A DNA stretch of 60,739 nt from the NCBI GenBank assembly GCA_900314765.1, contig OMWN01000075.1, positions 1-60,739 of the forward strand, in the 5' to 3' direction. Source of the stretch: an uncultured Selenomonadales bacterium (GTDB lineage: Bacteria; Bacillota; Negativicutes; Selenomonadales; Selenomonadaceae). Both the position numbers and the translations under genes were made by a program. Below are positions 1-8,256 of this stretch, in pieces. The first letter of the stretch is position 1. Each line of letters starts with the position of its first letter. The notes beneath the pieces were generated by a model, which ran no database searches, had not been told where the DNA came from, and saw only the letters and a program-made list of their open reading frames with translations.

Positions 1-606
1 ACGGGCAACATCAATCTCCCTGGTCGCAGTGCCGTCAACAACGACCTCGGCGAATGGGACCTCAAGACGATTAATCCGCTCGATTTCATCGATGAATTCA
101 AGCGGATATTGAAGCCCAACGGCAACGCATTCATTTTCACGAGCTACAATCTCATTGGCAAATGGCACGAAGCGTTCGACGACGAGTTTGACACGTTCCA
201 ATATTTTATATGGCACAAGACGAACCCGATGCCGAAAATCTACAAGAACGGCTTCCTCAACAGCTGCGAGATGATCGTGTGCCTCTGGAACAAGGGACAC
301 AAATGGAATTTCACGACGCAGAACGAGATGCACAATTTCTTCGAGTGCCCGATTTGCATGGGCAAGGAGCGCCTCAAAAATCCAAAGCACCCGTCGCAGA
401 AGCCGCTGAGGCTGCTGCGCCATCTCGTGAAGACGGCGAGCGATGCGGGCGACATCGTGCTCGACCCATTCATGGGCGTCGGCTCGACGGGCGTCGCGGC
501 GGTCGAGCTCGGGCGCTCGTTCATCGGTTGCGAAATCGACAAAAAATTTTTCGACGCCGCGAAAAAAAGAATAGATGAGACAACGCCATTAAAAGAGAAT
601 ATGTAA
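1..606 (+). CDS. DNA methyltransferase, beta-class N4/N6 amino type (5'-truncated by window edge)
   Basis: The reading frame is open from base 1, so the N-terminus lies outside the window. The visible part ends with the SAM-binding motif I region (HPSQKPLRLL, then LDPFMGVGSTGVAA), which lies C-terminal to the catalytic region. That order is typical of beta-class adenine-N6 or cytosine-N4 DNA methyltransferases. The catalytic (D/N/S)PP(Y/W) motif is not visible and should lie upstream. The gene converges on a D12-class adenine methyltransferase across a shared terminator, so the pair may belong to a restriction-modification system. DpnII-type systems carry one enzyme of each class. No endonuclease is visible. 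The target sequence cannot be read from the protein. Confidence 0.85.
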   Translation, partial: TGNINLPGRSAVNNDLGEWDLKTINPLDFIDEFKRILKPNGNAFIFTSYNLIGKWHEAFDDEFDTFQYFIWHKTNPMPKIYKNGFLNSCEMIVCLWNKGHKWNFTTQNEMHNFFECPICMGKERLKNPKHPSQKPLRLLRHLVKTASDAGDIVLDPFMGVGSTGVAAVELGRSFIGCEIDKKFFDAAKKRIDETTPLKENM

Positions 607-610
607 GCGA

Positions 611-646
611 AAAGCCAGACCGTAATTTTGCAGGTCTGGCTTTTTC
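611..646 (+). terminator. Bidirectional terminator between the two methyltransferase genes
   Basis: A perfect 9-bp stem (AGCCAGACC / GGTCTGGCT) with an 11-nt loop is followed by TTTTT on the plus strand and, on the other strand, by the complement of an A-rich run. It lies between two convergent stop codons and can serve both genes. Confidence 0.85.
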
Positions 647-656
647 ATTTGCTGTT

Positions 657-1724
657 TCAATAGTTCGTGATAATCAGATGGCGCGTCCTGCGCTCGTTCC
701 TGTTCATGAAACTGACACGGTACGTTTTTTTGAAGCTGTCGATGATGTTGAATCGTTTTTCCTTCGCGTAGAGATCGTGAATAAATTGCGTGTTCTTGAT
801 GACGAGCATGAATTTCGCGCGCGTGCGCTTGAGACATGATGCGAGCCGCTCCTGCTCCGCCTTGCCAAACGCGTTCATCGCATACGTCGAGAAGTCGCTG
901 TCGTACGGCGGGTCGAGGAAAACGAAATCATCTCGCGTGAGATTGAGCCCGTCCATGAAATCCTCGAAGTCAAGACACGAGAGCGTTGCGCTCGAGAGCT
1001 TCTCGTGCACATCGTCCGAGAGCGCGTAGTCAATTTTGCGCCTAAAATCCTTGCGATTGTACGATATGCCGCCGTACGGCACGTTGAATTCGCCTTGGCT
1101 GTTGTAGCGGAACATCGACGAGTAGCAGTACTCCCGAACGAAAAAGAAAACAGCTGCCCGCGCGCCGTCGCTTAAGTTTTCGCCGTGATTAAAGCGCTGC
1201 CTCATGCACATGTAGTACGCCGATTTCAGCGCCGCCTCCATGTTGTCGAGCCTGTCGCTGTCGGAGAGCGCGCCCTTACGCGCCTCGATGCGCGCGGCGC
1301 GCTGTATCTTGCTCGCAAGGTTGCGCTTTAGCTCCGCGATGAAAATATCGCGATACGCTTCATCAACATGCGCATAGAGCGCGTCATGCGCCGAAAGAAA
1401 ATTGTCTATCGAAATTTTCGACGCGTAAAGCGCGAGCACGTCGCTCGCATTCCCATCGACGAAAGCGCTGATGCGCGTGAATTCGTCACACTCTTGATGA
1501 ATCGATTTCACAAAATTGTCGTCACGCCGCCCGACGCACGCATAGAAATTCATGAGGTCAGACGATTTGTCATTTATGAACGCGCGATGTCCGTCGATAG
1601 AGAAAAACACGGCACCCCCGCCCACGAACGGCTCTATGTATCGGCCGCTGAACGGCGGCATATTTTCCTGTATGTTTTTCAGCTCGTGCTCTTTGCCGCC
1701 CGGCCACTTCAAAATTGTCTTCAT
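657..1724 (-). CDS. D12-class (Dam/DpnM-like) adenine-specific DNA methyltransferase
   Basis: This enzyme would transfer a methyl group from SAM to adenine N6 in DNA. The protein has about 355 residues. The N-terminus is KWPGGKE and motif I is EPFVGGGAVFF (about 31-41). The catalytic motif is DPPY at 271-274, and the C-terminus is LIITNY as in DpnM/Dam relatives. It is longer than the roughly 280-residue Dam because of extra helical sequence between these motifs, around residues 60-170. I chose the ATG at 1724 rather than the in-frame TTG at 1742, because GGAGAGG sits 9 nt before the ATG. GATC specificity is plausible from the family but unproven here. See the convergent methyltransferase at 1-606. 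Confidence 0.88.
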   Translation of the reverse strand: MKTILKWPGGKEHELKNIQENMPPFSGRYIEPFVGGGAVFFSIDGHRAFINDKSSDLMNFYACVGRRDDNFVKSIHQECDEFTRISAFVDGNASDVLALYASKISIDNFLSAHDALYAHVDEAYRDIFIAELKRNLASKIQRAARIEARKGALSDSDRLDNMEAALKSAYYMCMRQRFNHGENLSDGARAAVFFFVREYCYSSMFRYNSQGEFNVPYGGISYNRKDFRRKIDYALSDDVHEKLSSATLSCLDFEDFMDGLNLTRDDFVFLDPPYDSDFSTYAMNAFGKAEQERLASCLKRTRAKFMLVIKNTQFIHDLYAKEKRFNIIDSFKKTYRVSFMNRNERRTRHLIITNY

Positions 1725-1748
1725 GCTCACATTCCTCTCCAATGTGAA

Positions 1749-1754
1749 ATTATA
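1749..1754 (-). promoter_or_regulatory. Extended -10 promoter of the D12 methyltransferase gene
   Basis: On the minus strand TGGTATAAT forms a perfect extended -10 element about 25 nt upstream of the chosen ATG. The predicted leader is very short. No good -35 hexamer is seen, as expected for an extended -10 promoter. Confidence 0.6.
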
Positions 1755-1857
1755 CCATAGCCATCGATTTTATTTTTTGTTCGCGTAAAAATTTTTTCTA
1801 TTATTGAATTTCGTCCAAATTGTCAAATAAATCTTTCATTTTGAACGGGATTTGATT

Positions 1858-1908
1858 ATAATAATATTCGTATAAATGGGACAAGCGATTTTTTAGATGA
1901 AAATCGCT
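1858..1908 (+). promoter_or_regulatory. Probable -10 element and operator-like inverted repeat upstream of the TetR gene
   Basis: TATAAT lies at 1858-1863 with a weak -35 (TTTCAT). Just downstream is a perfect 9-bp inverted repeat, AGCGATTTT (1884-1892) and AAAATCGCT (1900-1908), separated by 7 nt. The repeat covers the expected transcription start, a usual place for an autoregulatory TetR operator. It could also be a leader hairpin. Confidence 0.5.
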
Positions 1909-1947
1909 GAGATCTCAAATGTTATGAGCAATGACGGAGGTAATATC

Positions 1948-2562
1948 ATGGCTACTCTTATGGGGAGGCGTGAGCGCAAGAAGCTGCAATCAAAGCAGAC
2001 CATCATGGAGGCTGCGATCGAGAAATTTCAGTCAGACGGCGTTCGCGAGACGTCCATCGCCGACATCATGACGGCGGCCGGTCTGGGCATCGGGACGTTC
2101 TACAATTATTTCGAGTCAAAGGAAGCGCTGCTGCTGAGTCTTTTGGAGCAGGCGGTCGAGCAGACGCGCACGGTCTCGCAGCAGCTGATGGCGGAGAAAA
2201 TCTCGGCGCCCGAGGTGCTCTCAAACGTGATGCTGACCGCAGCGCAGCACCTCGACGAGAACCGCTACGTGCTGCCGCTTTTCCTGCGCGCAGCGGAAGC
2301 GGCAGGCCAACCGAAGGACTCCAGCGCGTCAGAAAAGTCGGGTCACGTCGTCGCGCCCGAATTCAAAACGGTATTCGTCGACATCGTGCGCTACGGGCAG
2401 GAGCGCGGCGAGTTCCGCACCGACGTGTCGCCTGAGATCATGACGGAAATGTTTCACTCGATCCTGCAGGCAGCGGCGTTCTCGACGCTTCCCGTGACAT
2501 TCATAGAAAACGTGAAAACGAAAGTCGAGCTGCTCCTCACGGGCATGGAGCCGCGCGGCTGA
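1948..2562 (+). CDS. TetR/AcrR family transcriptional regulator
   Basis: A 204-residue regulator with an N-terminal TetR helix-turn-helix at about 20-60 (TSIADIMTAAGLGIGTFYNYF) and an all-helical ligand/dimer domain behind it. The ATG at 1948 was chosen because CGGAGG lies 7 nt upstream. The in-frame ATG at 1897 has no ribosome-binding site and lies inside the upstream inverted repeat. The gene is co-oriented with the AhbC/AhbD-type genes 78 bp downstream, so it may regulate them as well as itself through the repeat at 1884-1908. The ligand is unknown. Confidence 0.9.
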   Translation: MATLMGRRERKKLQSKQTIMEAAIEKFQSDGVRETSIADIMTAAGLGIGTFYNYFESKEALLLSLLEQAVEQTRTVSQQLMAEKISAPEVLSNVMLTAAQHLDENRYVLPLFLRAAEAAGQPKDSSASEKSGHVVAPEFKTVFVDIVRYGQERGEFRTDVSPEIMTEMFHSILQAAAFSTLPVTFIENVKTKVELLLTGMEPRG

Positions 2563-2640
2563 GGAAATGAATTGACGATGGGAGTAATAAGCTTTTTCCA
2601 ATATACATAAATATACCCAAACATATCTGGAGGTAACGAT

Positions 2641-3837
2641 GTGATAAGCGTTACAAAGCTGCTTTTTGGTGATGAATACGGCGGCGACGCTCTGCGCTAC
2701 CACGCGGGCGCGTCGCGCATGAAGAACGGCGCATCTGAGGGGCATGGCCCTGTCGTCGTGTGGAATATGACGAAGACATGCAACCTCAAATGCCGCCACT
2801 GCTACATGGATGCGGACGAGAAAAAACACGCGGGCGAGCTCACGACGGACGAGGCGAAATCGTTCCTTGACGACCTCGCCGATTTTCGTGTGCCTGCGCT
2901 CCTGCTCTCGGGCGGCGAGCCACTCGCGCGGCCAGACTTTTTCGAGCTCGCCGAGTACGCACGCTCGCGCGGCATACGCCCGACGCTTTCGACGAACGGC
3001 ACGCTTATCACTCGCGACGTCGCGCGACGCCTCAAGGACATCGGCGTCGCTTACGTCGGCATATCGCTCGACGGTCTCAAGGACGTGAACGACGCATTCC
3101 GCGGCAAAGACGGCGCCTATGACGCCGCCATGCACGGCATCGAGAACTGCGTTGCCGTCGGCCAGCGCGTTGGGCTACGATTCACGATAAACGAGCACAA
3201 CGTCCGCGAGCTCGACAAGATTTTCGATTTCATCGAGCGCGAGAACATCGACAGGGCGTGCTTCTATCACCTCGTCTACTCGGGGCGCGGCGAGAGCATG
3301 ACGGACGAGGACGTGACGCCCGCCGAGTCGCGCCAAGCGATGGACACCATCATCGCGCGCACGGCGGACTACGCGCGGCGTGGGCTCAAAAAAGAGATAC
3401 TGACGGTCGACAACCACTGCGACGGCATCTACATGTACCTCAGGGCAAAGGCGAACGGCGACGAGCGCACGGCGGAAAACATCTACAAATACATCTCGAT
3501 GAACGGCGGCAATCGCTGCGGCATCGCGTTCGGCGAAGTAGACCCGTTCGGCGGCGTCCACCCAGACCAATTCACACAGCATCACACGTTCGGCAACGTG
3601 CGCGAGAAGAAATTCAGCGAGATTTGGACAGAGGCAAAGGACCCCATTCTCGCGGGACTCAAAGACAGAAAGCCGCTGCTCAAAGGTCGCTGCGCGAAAT
3701 GCAAGTTCCTCGACCTCTGCAACGGCAATTTCCGCTCGCGCGCCGAAGCGAAGACGGGCGACTATTGGGAGTCTGACCCGTCGTGCTATCTGACGAACGA
3801 GGAAATCGGTCTTGCGGGCGAGGAGGCAGGGAAATGA
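2641..3837 (+). CDS. ahbC: Radical SAM/SPASM protein, AhbC (NirJ1)-like; probable Fe-coproporphyrin III synthase
   Basis: A 398-residue radical SAM enzyme. The [4Fe-4S]/SAM motif CxxxCxxC is C47, C51, C54, followed by GGEP at 91-94. The C-terminal SPASM-like region has C293, C351, C354, C360 and C382. The start (MISVTKLL) and the segment GEVDPFGGVHPDQF look like the NirJ1/AhbC group, known to remove acetate side chains from didecarboxysirohaem in the sirohaem-dependent haem pathway. The family call is from remembered sequence pattern, not a search. Translation starts at GTG 2641, with TGGAGG 7 nt upstream. The stop overlaps the next radical SAM gene by 4 nt (ATGA), implying translational coupling. 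Confidence 0.8.
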   Translation: MISVTKLLFGDEYGGDALRYHAGASRMKNGASEGHGPVVVWNMTKTCNLKCRHCYMDADEKKHAGELTTDEAKSFLDDLADFRVPALLLSGGEPLARPDFFELAEYARSRGIRPTLSTNGTLITRDVARRLKDIGVAYVGISLDGLKDVNDAFRGKDGAYDAAMHGIENCVAVGQRVGLRFTINEHNVRELDKIFDFIERENIDRACFYHLVYSGRGESMTDEDVTPAESRQAMDTIIARTADYARRGLKKEILTVDNHCDGIYMYLRAKANGDERTAENIYKYISMNGGNRCGIAFGEVDPFGGVHPDQFTQHHTFGNVREKKFSEIWTEAKDPILAGLKDRKPLLKGRCAKCKFLDLCNGNFRSRAEAKTGDYWESDPSCYLTNEEIGLAGEEAGK

Positions 3838-4841
3838 TTGTCTCATGGAACACGACGAACGCCTGCAATCTCACGTGCGCGCACTGCTACCGCGACGCGG
3901 GCGCGAAGGCGTCGGACGAGCTCTCGACGGTCGAGGCAAAGAAAATGATCAGCGAGATAGCGCGCGCGGGATTTAAAATCATGATTTTCTCTGGCGGCGA
4001 GCCGCTGATGCGCCCCGACATCGTCGAGCTCGTACGCCACGCGTCGGCGTCGGGGCTAAGGCCCGTGTTCGGCACGAACGGCACGCTCATAACGGACGAA
4101 CTCGCGCGTGAGCTCAAGGATGCGGGCACGATGGGCATGGGCATATCGCTCGACTCGCTCGACAAATCGAAGCACGACCGCCTGCGCGGCAAAGTCGGCG
4201 CTTGGGACGAGGCCGTGCGCGGCATGGAGTGCTGCAAAAGGGCGGGGCTGCCATTTCAGATACACACGACGGTCATGGACTGGAACGCAGGCGAGCTCGA
4301 GGACATCACGGATTTTGCCGTGAAAATCGGCGCCGTCGCGCACCACTTTTTCTTCCTCGTGCCGACGGGGCGCGCCGCGCGTGACGAGATGGAGAAGACG
4401 TCGCTCCACGCCGAGGCGTATGAGAGCGTATTGACGCGCATTATGAAAAAACAGCAGACCGTCAGCATCGAGCTGAAGCCGACGTGCGCACCGCAGTTCA
4501 TGCGCATCGCGAAAATGATGGGCGTCAAAACGCGTTTTCGTCGCGGCTGCCTCGCGGGCACGGCGTACTGCATCATCGGCCCGCGCGGCAAAGTGCAGCC
4601 GTGCGCCTACCTCAACATGGAGGTCGGCGACGTGAGAAAGACGCCATTCGATGTGATATGGCAGACGAGCGACGTGCTCCAAAAGCTCCGCACGATGGAC
4701 TACAAAGGCGGCTGCGGCACGTGCGCGTACAAGAGAGTATGTGGCGGCTGTCGCGCGCGGGCGGCGTACTACCACGACGGCGATTACATGGCAGAGGAGC
4801 CCTGGTGTCTTTACAGGGAGGGTAAAAATCATGAGGAATAG
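3834..4841 (+). CDS. ahbD: Radical SAM/SPASM protein, AhbD (NirJ2)-like; probable haem synthase of the sirohaem pathway
   Basis: A 335-residue radical SAM enzyme that starts directly with its cluster motif: C11, C15, C18 (CNLTCAHC). The SPASM cysteines are C294, C297, C303, C306 and C325. It is clearly paralogous to the preceding gene. In known sirohaem-dependent haem pathways the second enzyme, AhbD/NirJ2, turns the two propionates of Fe-coproporphyrin III into vinyls. The ATG at 3834 has AGGAGG 7 nt upstream and overlaps the preceding stop. The 3' end overlaps the next gene by 11 nt, so the three genes form one operon. Other SPASM functions (e.g. peptide maturation) cannot be excluded, but no precursor peptide gene is visible. 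Confidence 0.8.
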   Translation: MIVSWNTTNACNLTCAHCYRDAGAKASDELSTVEAKKMISEIARAGFKIMIFSGGEPLMRPDIVELVRHASASGLRPVFGTNGTLITDELARELKDAGTMGMGISLDSLDKSKHDRLRGKVGAWDEAVRGMECCKRAGLPFQIHTTVMDWNAGELEDITDFAVKIGAVAHHFFFLVPTGRAARDEMEKTSLHAEAYESVLTRIMKKQQTVSIELKPTCAPQFMRIAKMMGVKTRFRRGCLAGTAYCIIGPRGKVQPCAYLNMEVGDVRKTPFDVIWQTSDVLQKLRTMDYKGGCGTCAYKRVCGGCRARAAYYHDGDYMAEEPWCLYREGKNHEE

Positions 4842-6738
4842 ACATTTCATCACGGCAGCCCTTACGGGCTGCTTTTTGTGTTCATCGGCCATTTTCTCAC
4901 CCGCCATGCCAATGGCAAGCGCGGCCATGCCCGTGCCGACGGCGCACTCGGACAATGCACATGAGCATCATGCAAATCCAAGCGTAAAAAACAATGATAA
5001 CAAAGCGATGGAAAGCAAAACGAACGAGAGGAAGGACAAGCCGCTCACGACGGAGGAGCGCGCCGCCAAGACGAACGCGACGCCCGAGGTCCCCGTCCCC
5101 GAGGCGGAGCGGCAGGCCATCGCGCAGATGACGATGCCGAGAAAATGGCGTTTTGTACCGTCAACGGAGCAGTCCATCGTGTTCACGTTCGGCGGGCTCA
5201 CGAAACGCGAGGCGCTCGAGCCGATACTCATCGATATGAGCGAAAACAACATGCGCGGCACATTTTTCGTGACGGACCGCGAGCTGAGGCAAAACCGTGA
5301 CAACATCGACCTCATCGCCTCGTACGGGCAAGACCTCGCCATCGGCCTGCGCCCGCTGAAGGACGCCACGTATGACGACTACATGAAGCAGATATCGTAC
5401 ATCACGGACACGCTCCGCGAGGACTACGGCGTGGAGACGATATTCGCGCGCCAGATGACGGGCAAAGACGACGAGGCGCTGATGAGCGCGGCCGAGGCCA
5501 GCGGACTGCAGCTCATCGGGCAAGGATTCAACGTCGTGCAGTCGCGACACAAGAACGCCGAAAGCGCGGACGAAGTCATGCCGACGCTGGCAGGCAAGGC
5601 CGTCACGTCGCTGAACCGCGGGGAAATCGTGTACATCAGAACGGATTTCTATACGCGGGCGACGCTCGCCGACGAAATCATGATGATGCTCAAAAAAGAA
5701 AAAATCGACAACATTGCGTACCGCACATTCGACGACACGCCCGAGACGAACCCCGACAACACATCGGGCTACAGCATCGTCTCGCTCGAGGACGCGTACA
5801 ATAGCCCCCACCGCTACAGCTACCCCGTCGACGTCGCGACGCTGCCACGCGAGATGCAGCCTGGCTACATGACGCTCCCCGAGGTCAATGACGACAATTT
5901 CAAGGCGCAATTCCTGCGCCGCTACATCGGGGCGCCGCAGGTCAGCGAGAACGACCGCATGCTCGATTTCAATCGTGACCTCATGCGGCTCTGCGACAAA
6001 TCGGGCGTCGTCAAGACCGTCACGGACAACACGATTTTCCTCACGTTCGACGACTGGGGCCTCGACGACTCCGTGAACAAACTGCTGTACGTGCTCCGAA
6101 AGCACCATGCGCCCGCCACATTTTTCATCATATCGCGAAACATCGAGAACAATCCCAATCTCCTGCGCGCCATCGTCGAGGAGGGCCACGAGGTCGGCAG
6201 CCATACGGACCAGCACATGCCGATGGCCATCTACAACGAGGAAGGCGACAAGATGGTGCCGACGCTCGACGAGCCGCACTACCTCGCCGACGTCGCGACT
6301 TCATACGCGAAGCTCGCCGCTGCCATCGGCGACGCGCGCCTCGCAAATGGTCGCCCTGCCCTCACGCATCTCATGCGCCCGCCGACGCTAGCCATCAGCC
6401 GCATGGGGCTCAAATCGCTCATGAACACAGGCTTCACATTCATCGTGAATGGCTACGGCAGCACGGAAGACTACGGCGCCGTGTCGCTTCAGTCGCTCGA
6501 GGGCATCATGGGTAACCTCGTGACGGAGACCGTGAACGGCACGCGCATGACGCGCCGCGGCTCCATCCTCATCATGCACATGAGCGGCACCGCGACGAAG
6601 ACCGCCCGCGCTCTCGACATCCTTCTGACGGAGAACGACGTGCGCCCCGACAACGACCCGATGAAATTCAAAATTGGGCTGCTCGGCGATTATCTCGACG
6701 CGAATTATGACCAAATGATAAAACAAGAGAAACGCTGA
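4831..6738 (+). CDS. Secreted protein with two NodB (polysaccharide deacetylase) domains, the first degenerate
   Basis: A 635-residue exported protein with an N-terminal signal peptide (hydrophobic core about 8-28, cleavage likely near ASA). The C-terminal NodB domain keeps the metal and catalytic residues: TFDDW (D407, D408) and the HxxxH pair H458/H462. An earlier segment (about 112-300) has the same fold pattern, but the TFDD motif has become TFGG at 119-122 and no HxxxH follows, so it is probably inactive. The likely substrate is cell-wall or exopolysaccharide N-acetylglucosamine. GGGAGGG lies 8 nt before the ATG at 4831, inside the end of ahbD. Why a deacetylase shares an operon with haem-type enzymes is unclear. 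Confidence 0.8.
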   Translation: MRNRHFITAALTGCFLCSSAIFSPAMPMASAAMPVPTAHSDNAHEHHANPSVKNNDNKAMESKTNERKDKPLTTEERAAKTNATPEVPVPEAERQAIAQMTMPRKWRFVPSTEQSIVFTFGGLTKREALEPILIDMSENNMRGTFFVTDRELRQNRDNIDLIASYGQDLAIGLRPLKDATYDDYMKQISYITDTLREDYGVETIFARQMTGKDDEALMSAAEASGLQLIGQGFNVVQSRHKNAESADEVMPTLAGKAVTSLNRGEIVYIRTDFYTRATLADEIMMMLKKEKIDNIAYRTFDDTPETNPDNTSGYSIVSLEDAYNSPHRYSYPVDVATLPREMQPGYMTLPEVNDDNFKAQFLRRYIGAPQVSENDRMLDFNRDLMRLCDKSGVVKTVTDNTIFLTFDDWGLDDSVNKLLYVLRKHHAPATFFIISRNIENNPNLLRAIVEEGHEVGSHTDQHMPMAIYNEEGDKMVPTLDEPHYLADVATSYAKLAAAIGDARLANGRPALTHLMRPPTLAISRMGLKSLMNTGFTFIVNGYGSTEDYGAVSLQSLEGIMGNLVTETVNGTRMTRRGSILIMHMSGTATKTARALDILLTENDVRPDNDPMKFKIGLLGDYLDANYDQMIKQEKR

Positions 6739-6873
6739 TTTATTGTGGTAAAAGTATTGTCGAGAAATTTTTCGCATAGCAATGGGAAACGCAGTGATGC
6801 TTCGTTGATTAGCCGCGACGCGGCAATGCGAAAAAATTTCGTCAAGGCTATCGCTGAAATAATCAGCATTTCC
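6726..6873. repeat. Family 3 palindromic element, copy A
   Basis: The ends are imperfect inverted repeats (GAAACGCTGATT at the left, AATCAGCATTTCC at the right), enclosing an inner hairpin that pairs GAAATTTTTCGCAT with ATGCGAAAAAATTTC. The left end includes the last codons and stop of the deacetylase-like gene. A diverged full-length copy is at 15191-15327. Shortened forms consisting only of the ends are at 33772-33803 and 37258-37288. Confidence 0.65.
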
Positions 6874-6893
6874 CTGCAAAGGAACGAAGATAA

Positions 6894-7892
6894 ATGACAT
6901 TCAACTGGAACACAGCAAAAGCCGAAATAGAAAAACGCATCAATGAAAAAGCCTCAACGGATGAGCACGGCCAGAAATACGTGCGCGTCGTCGTCCATGA
7001 TGGGATATTCCACGCGGACGATGTGATGTGCGTTGCGCTCATCCGCGTGATGACGACGCTGCCCGTGAGCGTGATACGCACGCGAAACTTAGGCGCGTAC
7101 AAAGACGAGGGATTCATCCTCGACGTCGGCGCGGAGGACAGCGAGGGCGCGCGATTTCTCCACCTCGACCATCACCAAGAGGGCAGCGGCGAGCGAGAGA
7201 ACGGCGTCAAAATGTCGGCCTGCGGCAAGCTCGCGGACTGGCTTTTCCGTGACACGCCCGAGGTGCTGACGGAGCTCCATCGTCAATTTCTCGCGCAAAT
7301 AGAGGCGATGGACAACGGGCAGGACATGCCCGAGCTCGGCGCGCACGTGCTCGCCTTCGTCTACACGTTCAACGGCACGTGGATAGAAACATCGGGGAGC
7401 GAAGAAGAGAGGAGAGCGTTCGCGGACAAAGCGTTCAGCGCGGCAAGCGACATCGCGACAATGATAGCGCGCCGCATGCTGCGCCGCATCGTGGACGACA
7501 TGGCGGCAGAGCAGCTCGTCGATGACTGCATCGCGAAGTCAAAAGGCAGGGTCATCACGCTAGACAAATATATGCCGTGGAAGCCGAGCGTCATACGCGA
7601 AAACAAACGCCGCAGAGAGAACGGCGAGCCGCCGTTTTTACTGATGCTGTTCCCCGGGCTCGACGGCAATTATCACATTCAGACCGTCCCAGTCGATTTT
7701 CATACATTTGAGGACGAAATGAAACTCCCCGAAGCATGGGCGGGGCTCGAAGGCGATGCCCTCGCAAAAGCGACAGGTCTCAGCGACGCCGTCTTCTGCC
7801 ACAAAGGAAGATTCATGGCCATATTCAAAAGCAAAGAGTCTGCCATAAAAGCCGCCCACATGGCACTAGAGGATGTGGGTGCGGTGGAGTGA
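6894..7892 (+). CDS. MYG1 / UPF0160 family metal-dependent protein
   Basis: 332 residues. Family motifs are HDGIFHADD at 35-43 and LDHHQEG around 91-97, which are metal-binding motifs resembling those of DHH-type phosphoesterases. The eukaryotic homologue MYG1 is reported as a 3'-5' RNA exonuclease; the bacterial role is not established. There is no signal peptide, so it should be cytoplasmic. The ATG at 6894 follows AAGGAA at a reasonable distance. The gene stands alone between a family 3 and a family 1 repeat. Confidence 0.82.
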   Translation: MTFNWNTAKAEIEKRINEKASTDEHGQKYVRVVVHDGIFHADDVMCVALIRVMTTLPVSVIRTRNLGAYKDEGFILDVGAEDSEGARFLHLDHHQEGSGERENGVKMSACGKLADWLFRDTPEVLTELHRQFLAQIEAMDNGQDMPELGAHVLAFVYTFNGTWIETSGSEEERRAFADKAFSAASDIATMIARRMLRRIVDDMAAEQLVDDCIAKSKGRVITLDKYMPWKPSVIRENKRRRENGEPPFLLMLFPGLDGNYHIQTVPVDFHTFEDEMKLPEAWAGLEGDALAKATGLSDAVFCHKGRFMAIFKSKESAIKAAHMALEDVGAVE

Positions 7893-7901
7893 GAAGGTGA
7901 A

Positions 7902-8159
7902 ACCCTCTCCGCCTCGCATTCGCTCGGCACCTCCCCCATTGGGGAGGCTGGCGTTACAGACGCTGAGATTATTTACATGGTCTGAATCTATTTGCTCGCA
8001 AAAGTGTGAAGCTTTTATTCTGGCTGAATAACCAACCCAACTGAATAATCGACAACTGAAAAGGTAAAATAATCTATTCTTTCGTTAAATTTGAAGCGCA
8101 AAGCCTCTCATCCTATGCCTCCCACTCTGGGGGAGGTGCCCCGAAGGGGCGGAGAGGGT
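7902..8159. repeat. Family 1 palindromic MITE-like element, copy 1
   Basis: 258 bp with terminal inverted repeats ACCCTCTCCGCC / GGCGGAGAGGGT. Each end carries its own hairpin (CCTCCCCCATTGGGGAGG on the left, CCTCCCACTCTGGGGGAGG on the right). The AT-rich middle contains the recurring motif GATTATTTACAT. No transposase is encoded and no target-site duplication is evident. It fills most of the gap 7893-8256. Confidence 0.85.
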
Positions 8160-8169
8160 TATGCTTTTG

Positions 8170-8198
8170 TTGAAACTAAATCCCTCACATGATAAAAT
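8170..8198 (+). promoter_or_regulatory. Promoter of the secreted protein gene at 8257
   Basis: TTGAAA (8170-8175), a 17-bp spacer and TAAAAT (8193-8198). It lies immediately outside the right end of the family 1 element and about 60 nt upstream of the start codon. Confidence 0.55.
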
Positions 8199-8256
8199 AC
8201 AATCATAGGCATAAAGCGTAACAATCATCCATCATGAACACAAAGAGGTGAGCTTC

